From the NCBI GenBank assembly GCA_026686845.1, contig JAIVEN010000004.1, positions 16,276,827-16,340,826 of the forward strand: a DNA stretch of 64,000 bases, read 5' to 3'. A program made the translations under genes and the position numbers. Source of the stretch: Adenanthera pavonina. Taxonomy: Eukaryota; Streptophyta; Magnoliopsida; Fabales; Fabaceae. Positions within the stretch are counted from its first letter, which is position 1. Each line of letters opens with the position of its first letter. Positions 13,202 to 24,620 of this stretch are shown piece after piece. The notes under the pieces were generated by a model. The model was not told the origin of the DNA, did not search any database, and saw nothing but the letters and a program-made list of their open reading frames with translations.

Positions 13202-14929
13202 TCAGATTTTCTTTTTAGGTACCCAAATCTGCTTAAGTCCTTTTCTGTTAGTGGTATTTTCCCTAGATACAAATGTACCTTTGAGAACCCATTCTACCTT
13301 CCTGTTAAGTCCATTTTTCTTCAATAAACATGAACTAGAAACATATCCCTTCTTGTTACAAAAGTGACAGGTGGTAAAAGGACTGCTAGATTGTGATGCA
13401 AGAAGAAAGCAACATAGATAATATTTTTGTTTCACATATTTTGGTTGGACATAGGATTCAATACGTTTTGAAGTGTGATTTTCCTTTTCATGTCCATCAA
13501 CATACACAAAATGCCTCATATACAAATTTTGATATTTCTTTTTATTCTTTTCTTTAACTGCACAAGCATCATAGCCAAGTCCAGCTTTTCCTTGTGCAAC
13601 TTTCTGACTTCCCATTAAAGTAAAAAACTTATCTAGCCATGCAGATTCAGCTTTATGCAGAAATGCAGTGTCAGAAATCTTGCAATTAGATTCTAACTTG
13701 CTAATCTTTTTCTTAGATTGTTTTAGTTCTTTAGTAGTTTTAATAAACTCATCATGCAGATCATGAAATGCATCAAGCAATTCAAAATAGGAAGGTTCAT
13801 ATTCATATATCTCATCTTCATGATCACTGTTGCATAAGCTTGGAGTCCCTTCAGGTGCAAGTGCCATCAAGCAGATATTGGCAATTTCTTCCTCATCATC
13901 ATCTTCTTCATCAGAGTTGTTGCCCCAGATTGATGAGATGTATACCCTCTTCTTCTTGCCTTTATCAGTGGCTTTCTTTTCCTTCTGTTACTTCTTTAGG
14001 AATTGTGGACAATCCCATTTGATGTGCCCTTACTTTTTGCATTCATAGCATGTGACAGGCTTTTTACTTTATTTCTTATTGTCTCCAACTACTCATTTCT
14101 TGAAGAATTGTTGATTTCTCTTCATATTGTAGAATCTTCTGAATTTTCTGACCATCATAGCTAGAGTCTCTTCAGATAGTTCTTCACTGTCATCAGATTC
14201 CTCTTCCTTTTCTTTTGCAACTTTTAAAGCAAGGCCCTTCTTCTTCCTGCCTTGTCCTGCTTCCTTAAGAACTTTCATTTTTCCCTCATACTCTTCAAGA
14301 CTACCAAAGAGTGCTATGACAGACGCCATTAACTCTCCTCTGGCTTCTTCTATTATTGTTACTTTAGGTTGCCATTCCAGAGGAAGAGTTCTAAGGATTT
14401 TTCTGACTTTATCTGGCTGAGTGTTCTCCTTGCCAAGACTCTTCAGTTGATTCACAATGAGGGTGATTCTCTTTTGCATGTCTTTGAAACTCTCACCTTC
14501 CACCATTCTGAAACATTCATACTCACCAATGTACAAGTTTAATTTGTTCTCCCTTACTCCAGTGGTTCTTTCATGAGCAATTTCTAGAGTGTCTCACATA
14601 CCTTTGGCTATGGAACATTGTGACACCCTATAGAATTCGTCCTAGTTTAATGCACTGACCAGGTAGTATTTTGCCATAAAGTTTAGTAGGACTCTTCTCT
14701 TATCTTCCTCATTTCACTCATCTTCTGGCTTCTCCTTACATTTCCCATCATCCTCCAGCTTTATTAGGACAAAATCTCACTTTTGGATGACAGACCAGAT
14801 GTCCATATCAATAGACTAGAGATAGATTTGCATTTTCATCTTCCAATATCCATAGTATTCTCCACTAAAGCCAGGAGGTCTATTTGTGTTGTTTCCCTCT
14901 AGTAGAATACTCTCACCAAAGACATCCAT
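13202..14929 (-). pseudogene. gag: Decayed gag of Sire-B
   Basis: The start codon is at 14929 (MDVFGESILLEG) and the end is at 13202. The C-terminal part (13202-13870) has a long lysine/glutamate-rich segment and the second zinc knuckle CHFCNKKGYVSSSC, in which the histidine is replaced by tyrosine. The middle part (14093-14536) carries ECFRMVEGESFKDMQKR and the acidic LSEETLAMMVRKF. Pol follows in the -1 frame after the same T-rich GCAG stretch (about 13190). Stops and frame changes lie around 13871-14092 and 14537-14815. Confidence 0.8.
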
Positions 14930-14968
14930 TGATTTTCTCAGATTGTTAGATCCTTTACTTGGGAATTG

Positions 14969-14981
14969 GAGCCTGATACCA
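14969..14981 (-). other. Degenerate primer-binding site of Sire-B
   Basis: GAGCCTGATACCA on the plus strand, against GGCTCTGATACCA in Sire-A. It lies two bases from the LTR edge and has changed at its inner end, consistent with an old element. Confidence 0.7.
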
Positions 14982-14983
14982 CT

Positions 14984-16572
14984 TGTTAGATATGCTGGCT
15001 TCCCAAGAGGGGGTGAATTGGGAAGATTAAATTTTTTTGCAAAAGTGTAAGAGAGCAGTGAAAGCAAAAAGTGATAGTAAAACAGAGTATAAAATATATC
15101 TAAGTGAAAAACAAGATAAGGGAAGAGAAGACACAAATATTTATCCTGGTCCGGTCTCTTTCTCTTGACCTACGTCCAGACCTTATGCTACCACTTGAGA
15201 TTTTCCACTATCTTGCAAGAATTTGGTGGACTTCTTGCAATGCCTCAGTACAGCTTGATTCTCTGTTCCAAGAGCATATAATCTCACTCTCTGTACTCTA
15301 GCTAAGTGCTTCCCAAATCCCTTGTGAAATCCCCTTACAAGAAAATCTTTCTTGTAGATGAAGATAAGATTGATTACAGCAAATGAACTCTATAATTTAG
15401 AGTGTATATGACAGTTGAAGTACAAGATATAAAGTGTGTGAGAGCAGAAGCCGTTGACTGAAGAATTTTTCAGAATTTTAGTACATACAATGTAAAATCG
15501 TTACCCACATCTTCAAATGAAGTTCTATTTATAGATTTATGTCTTAACTATACGTTAGAGACAAGATGTAGCCGTTAAAGATGTTACCCAACAGTTACTC
15601 TGAAAAACTATCCATTCACCAACTTCATTTAATGCTTCTGACATTCAAAGCTCGAATTTTGGTGTGTCAATAGACAAATTTCATAGAGACTGGATGCTAA
15701 AGACTTTAACGTTGAACCTCAAAATTCATCTGTTCTAAAGCAAAATTTGAATTTTTATCTTTGACAAATGTTTCTATTTTGGAACATACGAATTTTCAAG
15801 TTTAAAGTTCTTCTGGTAAGTGTGAACAGTTATTCCATATTGTTACAGTGCCTTCGAAGTTCGAATTTTGGTGCCTAAAATTCATCCGTCAGTGAGCAGC
15901 TCAATATGGTACAAAAGTTTTTCTTTTCAAAATTTGAATTTTCAAATACCAAAGTTTGTCTATCAAAGAGATCTCTTATCAGACCTAATTCAGAGTTCAA
16001 ATTTCTAAAGACTAAAGTTCGTCTGTTAGAAGGGTATTAGAATAGACTTCCAAACTATCTTTTTAAAGTTCAAATTTTCAAAATCAAAGTTTGTCTGTCA
16101 AAGGTTTAACTTGGAACTCTTTTTAAACTTTACTTTTAGATTAACTTTGACATATCTTCAGATAAATTTTTCAGTTTTCATAGTTTGTGTTTTACCCGAA
16201 ATTCAAATTTTCAAAGATAAAATTCGTCTATTAGAAAGACCTCTTTTCAGACTAACATATTTTCAATCTGAATTTCAAATTTCATATATCAAAATTCAAA
16301 TTTTCAAAGTAACATATCAAGTTTAACACTTCAAAATTTGTTTGATAGTGGCTATTTTTCAAATACTTCATGAGTTATTGTAAAAACATATTTTTAAAAC
16401 ATTTGTGTGCAAAATCAAAGCCTTTTACTTGTGTGAATACAGTAATAAAATCCTACATCTAATTTTATACTTATTTTTCTTGGATTTCTTCACTTAAGAT
16501 CTTTTGTACACCTTTAATATCTTCCTTCCAAGCTCTAATTGGTTTGAAATCATCAAAACACTTGATTCAATA
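14984..16572 (-). repeat. 5' LTR of Sire-B
   Basis: Starts TGTTAGATATGC and ends TTGATTCAATA, where the expected terminal CA has become TA. Length 1589 bp. A TATAAATA box (element strand) is at 15526-15533. The motif-rich region runs from about 15610 to 16340 and most of its CG dinucleotides have decayed. Confidence 0.85.
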
Positions 16573-17190
16573 GAATTCACATGAAATATCCCCAATTTTC
16601 TATTTTTTTCCATTACAAGTGACTTTTTAACTTTGTAATCACTTCATCCCCACTTTTGCTTACTTTTATTGTACAAGCATGAACATTCTTGTCTCTCTCT
16701 AATTACAGCTAATTTGTGTATATTTTTATGCTTTGAATCCATTTCTGCAGAATAAAATTCAATTTCTAGATTTGTTGTTCTACTCTTTGACTAATACTTG
16801 GCGATAGTAAATGCTAAGATTTTTATTTGATGAGCTTAAATTTTTGGACTTTGTACTAGTAGTATCATAGGAATGAAGTAATATTCAATGTTAAGCATCC
16901 ACAAATAGAAAGTTGTGAGAATGACAAGGTGTTCTGTGTGGTAGACAAACCTCCTACAAATGAGAAAGAAGGGAACTAATGCCGACACTAAATGTAGACA
17001 TGAGACAAGGATGGTACAGACGATTGGAAGAACTTGTAGGACTTGGTATACAATAAAAGAATGCTAAGGTTAGTAGACTTATTTTAGAATATTGTTCATT
17101 CATAAGTTGAGTTTCATGATAGACAGAAACAAGGGGGGACCATAAGCTTTTTTCTTCTGGGGTCTACAACAAGTGATCTCTTGCAAACAC
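16573..17190. other. Non-coding sequence between Sire-B and the Harbinger element
   Basis: No ORF or recognised repeat in the first 400 bp. The last 200 bp (16989-17190) are one copy of a repeat that reappears at 36826-37020. Confidence 0.6.
16989..17190 (+). repeat. Left copy of a roughly 190-bp direct repeat flanking the Harbinger element
   Basis: From TAAATGTAGACATGAGACAAGG to TCTACAACAAGTGATCT. It matches 36826-37020 at roughly 90 percent by eye, in the same orientation. Its own first three bases are TAA, the same trinucleotide used as the Harbinger target site at its right end. I do not recognise the sequence family. Confidence 0.75.
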
Positions 17191-17193
17191 TAA

Positions 17194-17220
17194 AGCGTAT
17201 TTGGTTCAATCACACATGGG
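17194..17220 (+). repeat. Left terminal inverted repeat of the Harbinger element
   Basis: AGCGTATTTGGTTCAATCAC, paired imperfectly with the minus strand of 36799-36825. It seems to lack one base relative to the right end. Confidence 0.65.
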
Positions 17221-17768
17221 TTAGGTGATGTGATGTAATGTAATGTAATGAGATAATGAATACATGTGTGTTTGCTTGGTTTGCAGAGTTATAAAGGAAA
17301 TGTGACTTAAAAATTTGTATATAATGGGATAAAACTAACTTGTGAAAAGACATATATGCCCCTATTTGAACAAACATATTATTATCTCCAATTTCTGGCT
17401 TCATTTCATTGATGATGGCTTGCCCTAGCAGTGTTAATGATCAGCCATTCAGTAGAAGGACCCATCACTTTTGAACTGCTCTTCATGGTCGTCGATTATC
17501 TCCGCCACTAGCATCGCCTGAGTGAAGGTTTGTTTCTCCATCTCCACGTTCTTTTTTCATTGGACAATTCTTATATTTTGTTCTATGTATCTGCGTATTT
17601 GTGGGTGAAATGATACCTTGGTGTGTTCACCAATTTCATATCTATATTTTATACTTGCTTTTCCATCCAAACACGCTTCTCTGTTCACTCAGAGCTACTT
17701 CTCTCAAATCACCTTGTCTTTCTAGTGGAAGCCATCTTCTATCAATTTTGGAGGACCAATTTGATAAG
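17221..17768. other. Left non-coding part of the Harbinger element
   Basis: Includes a short run of TGATG/TAATG repeats (17223-17255) and then unremarkable sequence up to the Sire-C target site. No supported gene. Confidence 0.55.
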
Positions 17769-18183
17769 GTACCTGTTGAATCAAGAGTTTTGATGATTTT
17801 AAACTAACTCTCAAGAGCTTGGATTGAAGATATCAAAGAAGAACAAAGCTGTTTCAAGTGAAGATTTACTGAGTATTTGCTGTTAGATCTCTTGAAGGAT
17901 CTTTAGTTTTTGGTATAATTGGGTAAAAGATTTTGATTTAAAGAAAAGATGTTTTCAAACTTTGATTTTGTGTTAAATCTTTTAATATTTGAAAAACACC
18001 TTTGAACAGACGAAGGTTGAGAGTTTAAACTGAACTGTCAAGTTAGAAATTCGAATTTTGCCTTTGGAAATTCGAATTTCGAGCTAAAACTGAATAAGTC
18101 TGAAGAGACTGCTCTCTGTCAGACGAATTTTGGTTGTTCAAAATTCGAATTTTCATCTAGTCTGAAAAGAGGCCTTTTGTAAC

Positions 18184-18577
18184 AAACGAACTTCACACTT
18201 TCAAAATTCGAATTTCAAGTAAAATGAAGTTTGTGAAAATCAAAGAAATTCGTCTGAAACTATGATAAAGTGCATCTGAAATCAAAATGAAATTAAGTTT
18301 GATAAATGCTCTCTGACAGACGAATTTTGAAGTTCCAACATTCGAATTTTCATATAAGTCTGAAAGATGCTTCTTTACAACAGACGAACTTTGGGTTTTC
18401 AAAATTCGAATTTCAAACAAAACAAAACTTGAGAAAATTGAAGAAATTCGTCTGAAACTATGTTAAAGTTCACCTGAGATCAAGAGTGATTTCAGTTTCA
18501 AAACTGCTCTCTGACAGACGAACTTTGAGCATTGAAATTCGAATTTCAGAAGCTAAGTTCTTGAGTCTATTGAAATG
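18184..18577 (+). repeat. Two-unit tandem repeat of about 197 bp in the Sire-C LTR
   Basis: The unit beginning at 18184 (AACGAACTTCACACTTTC) is repeated from 18381 (GACGAACTTTGGGTTTTC). Each unit contains, in order, a CAGACGAA motif with a following AAATTCGAATTT, a TTCGTCTGAAACTATG block and a CTCTCTGACAGACGAA block, spaced about 66 bp apart. The same structure is in the 3' LTR 10271 bp downstream. Confidence 0.8.
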
Positions 18578-19082
18578 AAACATTGACATACGAATGATAA
18601 GAACTTGCAACATTCGAATGATGAAATGAGTCTGAAAAGAGTTTCTCTGACAGACGAATTTTGCCTTTCCAAAATTCGAATTTCGAAGAAAGTTATCTAC
18701 TGTGTCTCTTTAAACGTTCAATGAACAGACGAATTTTGGGGATCCAAAATTCGAATTTCGAAGGCACTGTAGAAAATTGAAAACACTGTTCATACTTAAC
18801 CGAAAACTTTCTTCTTGAAAATTCATATGTCACATTGTGAAAATGTTTTGTAAGTTTCAAAATTCGAATTTCACTTCATGAACAGACGAACTTCGTGCTG
18901 TAACGTTGGAAGCTTTAATCTTCGGTTCCTTCGAAATTCATCTGTTGGCCAACCAAAATTCGAATTTCAGTATGTCAGAAACATTAAATGCGGTTAGTAA
19001 ACGGATAGTTTTTCAGAGTAACCGTTGAATAACTTCTCCAACGGATAGATTTAGTCTCTAACGGATATTTGAGACCTAAATC

Positions 19083-19090
19083 TATAAATA
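19083..19090 (+). promoter_or_regulatory. TATA box of the Sire-C LTR promoter
   Basis: TATAAATA in the context AAATCTATAAATACAAC. The same octamer is present in every Sirevirus-like LTR of the window where this part remains (29354-29361, 57876-57883, and on the minus strand 8651-8658, 15526-15533, 54897-54904). Transcription should start about 30 bp downstream. Confidence 0.8.
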
Positions 19091-19636
19091 CAACATCATT
19101 TGAAGTTGTGGGTAACAAAATCAAACTTGTATATACCGAATTTCTGCTGATTCTTTTTCTCAAAAGCTTTTACCCTCTTAACTTCAAAACTTGTACTTAA
19201 ACTTTCACATCCACTCTTTTACAAGAGAGTTACTTCATTGTAATCAATCTATTCTTCATCTGGAAGATAGGTTTACTTGTGAGGGATATTCACAAGGGGA
19301 TTGGGAAGCACATAGTGAAAGTGCTTGAAGAGTTTGAGAGAGCTCAGAAACAGAGCAAACCCATGTACTGTGGCTTTAGTAAGAAGCCCACTGAAATTCT
19401 TGCTGTATAGTGGATAAATCTCAAGAGGTGTCTTGGGGACTGGATGTAGGTCAAGTGAATAGACCGAACCAGGATAAATCTCTGACTTCATTTCTCCTTA
19501 TCTTTATTTTTCACCTTACTCTATTTTACGCATTGCTTTCATTATACTGTGATATCTTCACTTACTTCACTTTGTGCAGAAAAATTTCAAACTTCCCAAT
19601 TCACCCCCCTCTTGGGAAGTCAGCCTTGCTAACAAG

Positions 19637-19649
19637 TGGTATCAGAGCC
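19637..19649 (+). other. Primer-binding site of Sire-C
   Basis: TGGTATCAGAGCC, two bases after the LTR, complementary to the 3' end of initiator tRNA-Met. Confidence 0.95.
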
Positions 19650-19689
19650 CGGATTCCCATACAAAGGAACTCACAGTCCAGGAATTAAG

Positions 19690-21489
19690 ATGGCTGGCTT
19701 TGGAGAGAGTATACTCCCTGAAGGGAACAATACTAACAGACCACCAGGCTTCAGTGGAGAGCATTATGGGTACTGGAAGATGAGAATGCAGATCTACCTC
19801 CAATCAATTGATCTTGACATCTGGTCAGTTATTGAAAAAGGGGATTTTTTTCCAATGGCTCTAACTGAAGGTGGAGGACACAAAGAGAAGCTGGAAGCAG
19901 AATGGAATGATGAGGACAGAAGGAGAGTCCTACTGAATTTCAAAGCAAAACACTGTTTAGTCAGCGCCCTGAATCAAGATGAATTCTACAGAGTCTCGCA
20001 ATGCACCACTGCAAAAGGAATGTGGGATGCTCTGCAGATTGCTCTTGAAGGAACATCTGGAGTTAGGGAGAACAGACTGAACACGTGCATTGGGGAGTAT
20101 GAAAGCTTCAGAATGGCTGAAGGAGAAACTATAAAGGAGCTACAAAAGAGATTCACTCTCATTGTGAATCAACTCAAAAGCCTGGGAAAGGAATACACTC
20201 AGTCTGAGAAAGTAAGAAAAATACTCAGAGCTCTCCCTCTGGAATGGCAGCCCAAGGTAACAGCTATAGAAGAAGCCAGAGGAGAATCTATGACTTCTGT
20301 CACAGCTCTCTTCGGCAGCCTTGAGGAATATGAAGGAAAAATCAAAGAGCTCAAGGAAGCTGGCCTGGACAGAAAGAAGAAAGGCCTTGCCCTCAAAGCT
20401 GCTGATGAAAAGGAAGAAGAATCTGATGAAGGAGATGATCTGGATGAAGAAACCCTGGCAATGATGGTTAGAAAATTCGGAAGATTCTACAGCAAGAAGA
20501 AGAACAAGAGATTCTTCAAGAAAGGAGCAGCTGGAGAAAGCAAGAAAGAGACAAAAGAACCTGTGACTTGCTATGAATGCAAGAAGCAGGGACACATAAA
20601 GTGGGACTGCCCCCAATTCCTCAAGAAACAAGAAAAGGAAAAGAAAGCTGCTGATAAGGGAAAGAAGAAGAAGGCCTACATCTCATCTATATGGGGCAAC
20701 AACTCAGATGAGGAAGAAGAAGATGAGGATGAGATTGCCAACATTTGTCTGATGGCACTTGCTTCTGAAGAAGCCACACCCTCACACAGCAGTGATCAGG
20801 AAGAAGAGGTATATGAATCTGAACCTTCCTATTCTGAATTACTAGATGCATTTCATGAGCTTCATGATGAATTTATTAAAGTTGCTAAAGAACTAAAACT
20901 AGCAAAGAAAAAGATAATTAAGCTGGAGTCTCAAAGCATAGTTTCCGAAATTGCCTCTTTACCTCCTACTGAATCTGTTTGCTGCACCTCATGCACTGAA
21001 CTTAAGCAAACTAATGATTATCTAGTTAAAAGCATGTCTAGACTCACTAGAGGTAAAGATATGTTGTTTGCCTTGATGGGGAGCTAAAGAATATCACAAG
21101 GAAAAGCTGGTCTTGGCTATGATCCATGTGCTGTCAAGGAAAAGATCAGGAAGAAAAATCAGAACATGTATATGAGACATTTTGTGCATGCTAACAATAA
21201 TAAAAAGAAAAATGATGCATCACCTCACATTGAAACATATGATCAACCAAGGCATGCTAAACAGAAGTATTATCTGCATTGTTTTCTTCCTACCACTCAA
21301 TCTAGCAGTCCATTCATTACCTGTCGTTTCTGTAACAAAAAGGGACATATTTCCAGTTCTTGTGCATTGAAGAAAAATGGATTAGGCAGGAAAACTGAAT
21401 GGGTTCCCAAAGTTGCCTCTACATCTAGGGAATTACTTACTGACCGAAAAGGACCCAAGCAAATTTGGGTACCTAAAAGGAAAACATAA
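19690..21489 (+). pseudogene. gag: gag of Sire-C, interrupted by a premature TAA
   Basis: I start it at the ATG at 19690 (MAGFGESILPEG), the start shared with the other copies. The first part is the plant copia gag domain (PPGFSGEHYGYWKMRM; about residues 15-170). Then come a lysine/glutamate-rich region, zinc knuckle 1 CYECKKQGHIKWDC (20569-20610), a very acidic stretch (SDEEEEDEDE), a predicted coiled-coil region (about 20840-20940) and zinc knuckle 2 CRFCNKKGHISSSC (21322-21363). A TAA at 21085-21087 replaces a glutamine codon found at this point in Sire-A and Sire-B; the frame is open again to the true end at 21487-21489. Gag builds the particle and binds RNA. Confidence 0.93.
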
Positions 21490-21503
21490 ACTTTGTTTTG
21501 CAG
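21490..21503 (+). promoter_or_regulatory. Conserved T-rich GCAG at the gag-pol junction
   Basis: ACTTTGTTTTGCAG directly follows the gag stop. It is identical in Sire-A (6242-6255, minus strand) and differs by one base in Sire-B. Pol reads open in the -1 frame from just upstream of it. It looks like a 3' splice site, but no splicing is shown. Confidence 0.5.
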
Positions 21504-24500
21504 GTCTGTCTCAAAGCTAAGAAAAGCAACAAATGGTATATAGACAGTGCCTGCTCAAGTCACATGACTAGTGATAAGGAGAAGTTCATCACCCTTAGAG
21601 ACAAGAAAGGAGGAAAGGTGACCTTTGGAGGTGACCAATATGGCAAAATCATTGGTATTGGAATTGTGGGCAAAAATCCAGAAACATCCATTGAAGAGGT
21701 GCTGTTTGTGATTGGCCTCAACCACAACTTACTAAGCGTGAGTCAGACCTGTGACAAAGGAAACTGGGTGCTGTTTGACTCAAAGTTTTGCCTGGTCATC
21801 AGAAAAAGTGATCACAAAGTAATCCTCAAAGCTCAAAGGGAAGGTAACTGTTATACTATTGACCTTGATGAACTTCCTCCCATGGACTCTGTATGTTTAA
21901 TTAGTCAGAATAATGACAATTGGCTATGGCATAGGAGATTAGCTCATGTCAACATGAATCAATTGTCTAAACTGATTAAAAATGAGCTAGTAACTGGTCT
22001 TCCTAAAATATCTTTTGAAAAGAATAAAGAATGTGATGCATGCTTAAGAGGAAAACAAACTAAATCATCCTTCAAATCTAAAAATGTAATTACAACAACA
22101 AGACCACTTGAATTGCTGCATATGGACTTAATTGGACCATCTAGAGTGAAAAGTCTTGGTGGTAATCTGTATGTGCTTGTAATTGTAGATGATTACTCTA
22201 GATTCACTTGGACATTGTTTCTTTCCTCTAAAAGTGATACCTTTGATGCATTTGTAACCTTAGCTAAGAAAGTGCAAAATGAGAAAGGTATTTCTATTGT
22301 GTCTATCAGGTCAGACCATGGAGGAGAATTTGAAAATGCATACTTTCTGGAGTACTGCAATGAGCATGGAATTGACCACAACTTCTCAGCACCAAGAACT
22401 CCTCAACAAAATGGAGTGGTGGAAAGGAAGAACAGAACCATTGGAGAGATGGCAAGAGCTATGCTGAATGAGAAGGAACTCTCTCAAGTGTTCTGGGCTG
22501 ATGCAGTGAATACAGCAAGTTACATCATAAACAGAGCCTACATCAGACCAATCCTTGGGAAAACTCCTTATGAGCTGTACAAAGGAAGAAAGCCAAATTT
22601 GTCACACCTCCATGTGTTCGGGTGCAAATGCTTCATTCACAACAATGGGAAAGAAAATCTGGGTAAGTTTGATGCCAAATCTGATGAAGGTATATTTTTG
22701 GGCTATTCAAGTAGGAGTAAGGCTTATAGAGTTTATAATAAAAGATCAAACATAGTAGAAGAATCAGTGCATGTGGTTTTCATTGAAAATGAAGCTGTGT
22801 CAAAACATGAGGATAATCTAACTATCAATTTTGAAAAACTGGGAATTTCTGACAAAAGTAAAACTGAACCTCCAAAGATATCTGAATCTATTGACATAGA
22901 GGAAGATGTCCAGGAGCAAGAGTCTAATGAAGAAAATAATGAAGAAACAACTCAAGAACTCCCTAGAGCTTGGAGATATCAAAGGAATCACCCTGTTGAT
23001 CAAGTAATAGGGAATGTTCAAGAGAAAGTCAAAACCAGAAAACAGTTAAGGGATCAAATGCTCAACTGCGCTTTCATTTCCCAAATTGAACCTAAATGTG
23101 CTGAGGAAGCCTTAACTGATGATTACTGGATTTTAGCTATGCAAGATGAACTAAATCAGTTTGAAAGAAATCATGTTTGGGATTTAGTGCCCAGGCCCAA
23201 AAATCATCCTGTTATTGGTACCAAATGGGTTTTCAGAAATAAACTGGATGAATCTGGAACAATAATCAGAAATAAGGTTAGACTGGTTGCTAAAGGGTAT
23301 AATCAGGAAGAAGGTATTGATTTTGAAGAAACCTTTGCACCAGTAGCTAGACTAGAGGCTATAAGAATACTGCTGACATATGCATGCATGAAAAATATTT
23401 TACTATATCAAATGGATGTAAAGAGTGCCTTTTGAAATGGATATATCATGGAAGAAGTTTATGTGGATCAACCTCCTGGTTTTGAAGATTCTACAAAACC
23501 AAACCATGTTTATAAACTGAAGAAGGCTCTTTATGGTTTAAAACAAGCCCCTAGAGCATGGTCTGAGAGGTTGAGCAATTTTCTAACTGAAAAAGGGTTT
23601 AATAGAGGCAAAGTTGACACAACTTTATTCACTAAGAAAGAAAATAAAGATTTACTGATTGTTCAAATCTATGTTGATGATATTATTTTCGGTGCTACTA
23701 ATGAAACTCTTTGCAAGAAATTTTCTGAGTTAATGCAGGGAGAATTCGAGATGTCCATGATGGGTGAACTTAACTTCTTCCTCGGACTGCAAATCAGACA
23801 GCTTGATGATGGTATCTTTCTCAGTCAATCCAAGTATCTAAAGGAGCTGCTAAAGAAGTTTGGGATGGAGAATGCCAAGCCAATGGGAACACCTATGGCT
23901 ACTGCAACCAAACTAGACATGGATGAGAATGGGAAGATGTTTGACATTACTCAGTACAGGAGAATGATTGGATCTGTGCTGTACTTAACTGCCAGCAGAC
24001 CTGACATTATGTTCAGTGTCTGCATGTGTGCAAGGTTCCAATCATGCCGCAAAGAATCCCATGCAACAGCTGTGAAAAGAATTTTTAGATATCTTATTGG
24101 AACATCACAAATGGGTCTTTGGTATCCAAAAGGCAATGGAGAAGACCTCAAAGGATACACGGATGCTGATTTTGCAGGATCTAAAACTGACAGAAAAAGC
24201 ACAAGTGGAACCTGTCAGTTCCTTGGAGGATCCCTAGTTTCATGGTTCAGCAAAAAGCAAAACAGTGTAGCCTTATCTACTGCAGAAGCTGAGTATGTTG
24301 CAGCTGGAAGCTGTTGTGCCCAAGTCATCTGGATGAAACAGCAGCTTGAAGATCTTGAGATCAAAATAAGAGAGATACCAATCATGTGTGACAACCAAAG
24401 TGCTATAAATATCACCAAGAATCCTATCATGCACTCAAGAACAAAGCATATTGAAGTCAGGCATCACTTCATAAGAGATCATGTTCTGAAAGGAGAAGTC

Positions 24501-24620
24501 AGATTGGAGTACATCCCAACAGAGGATCAAGTTGCTGATATACTCACAAAACCTCTGCCAGAAGACAGACTTTGTAAAATAAGGAGAGAATTGGGAATGG
24601 TAAACCCCAATGAACTGTAA
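21498..24620 (+). pseudogene. pol: pol of Sire-C (protease, integrase, RT, RNase H), interrupted by a TGA
   Basis: Domains in order: aspartic protease with Asp-Ser-Ala at 21543; gag-pre-integrase zinc finger from WHRRLAHVN (about 21930) to CDACLRGKQ; integrase catalytic core with MDLIGPS, SDHGGEFE and PQQNGVVERKN, giving the D-D-E residues (22120-22440); reverse transcriptase with WVFRNKLDE, YQMDVKSAF and YVDD (23670-23681); RNase H with YTDADFAGS and ALSTAEAEYVA, ending NPNEL. There is no ATG at the front; the frame opens after a TAA at 21474. A TGA at 23433-23435 inside RT, where other copies encode leucine, splits the protein between the first RT aspartate and YVDD. The stop is at 24618. 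Confidence 0.95.

Larger units (their letters stand above)
9764..16572 (-). mobile_element. Sire-B: older Sirevirus-like element hosting Sire-A, partial
   Basis: A minus-strand element with its 5' LTR at 14984-16572, gag, pol and the first 310 bp of the post-pol spacer. The rest of it (extra ORF and 3' LTR) must lie beyond the left edge, on the far side of Sire-A. Its frames and primer-binding site are more eroded than those of Sire-A, in keeping with the nesting order: Sire-B came first and Sire-A landed in it. Confidence 0.85.
17774..19634 (+). repeat. 5' LTR of Sire-C
   Basis: Starts TGTTGAATCA and ends CTTGCTAACA; 1861 bp. The 5' half holds more than a dozen CAGACGAA or TTCGTCTG motifs alternating with AAATTCGAATTT palindromes. 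A TATAAATA box lies at 19083-19090, so U3 is about 1.3 kb long. A C-rich run (TTCACCCCCC) lies close to the 3' end. Confidence 0.96.

Noticed and set aside
18184..18577. A CRISPR-like array in the LTR
   Set aside because: Repeats are degenerate, spacers are themselves repeated, and the setting is a plant retrotransposon promoter.
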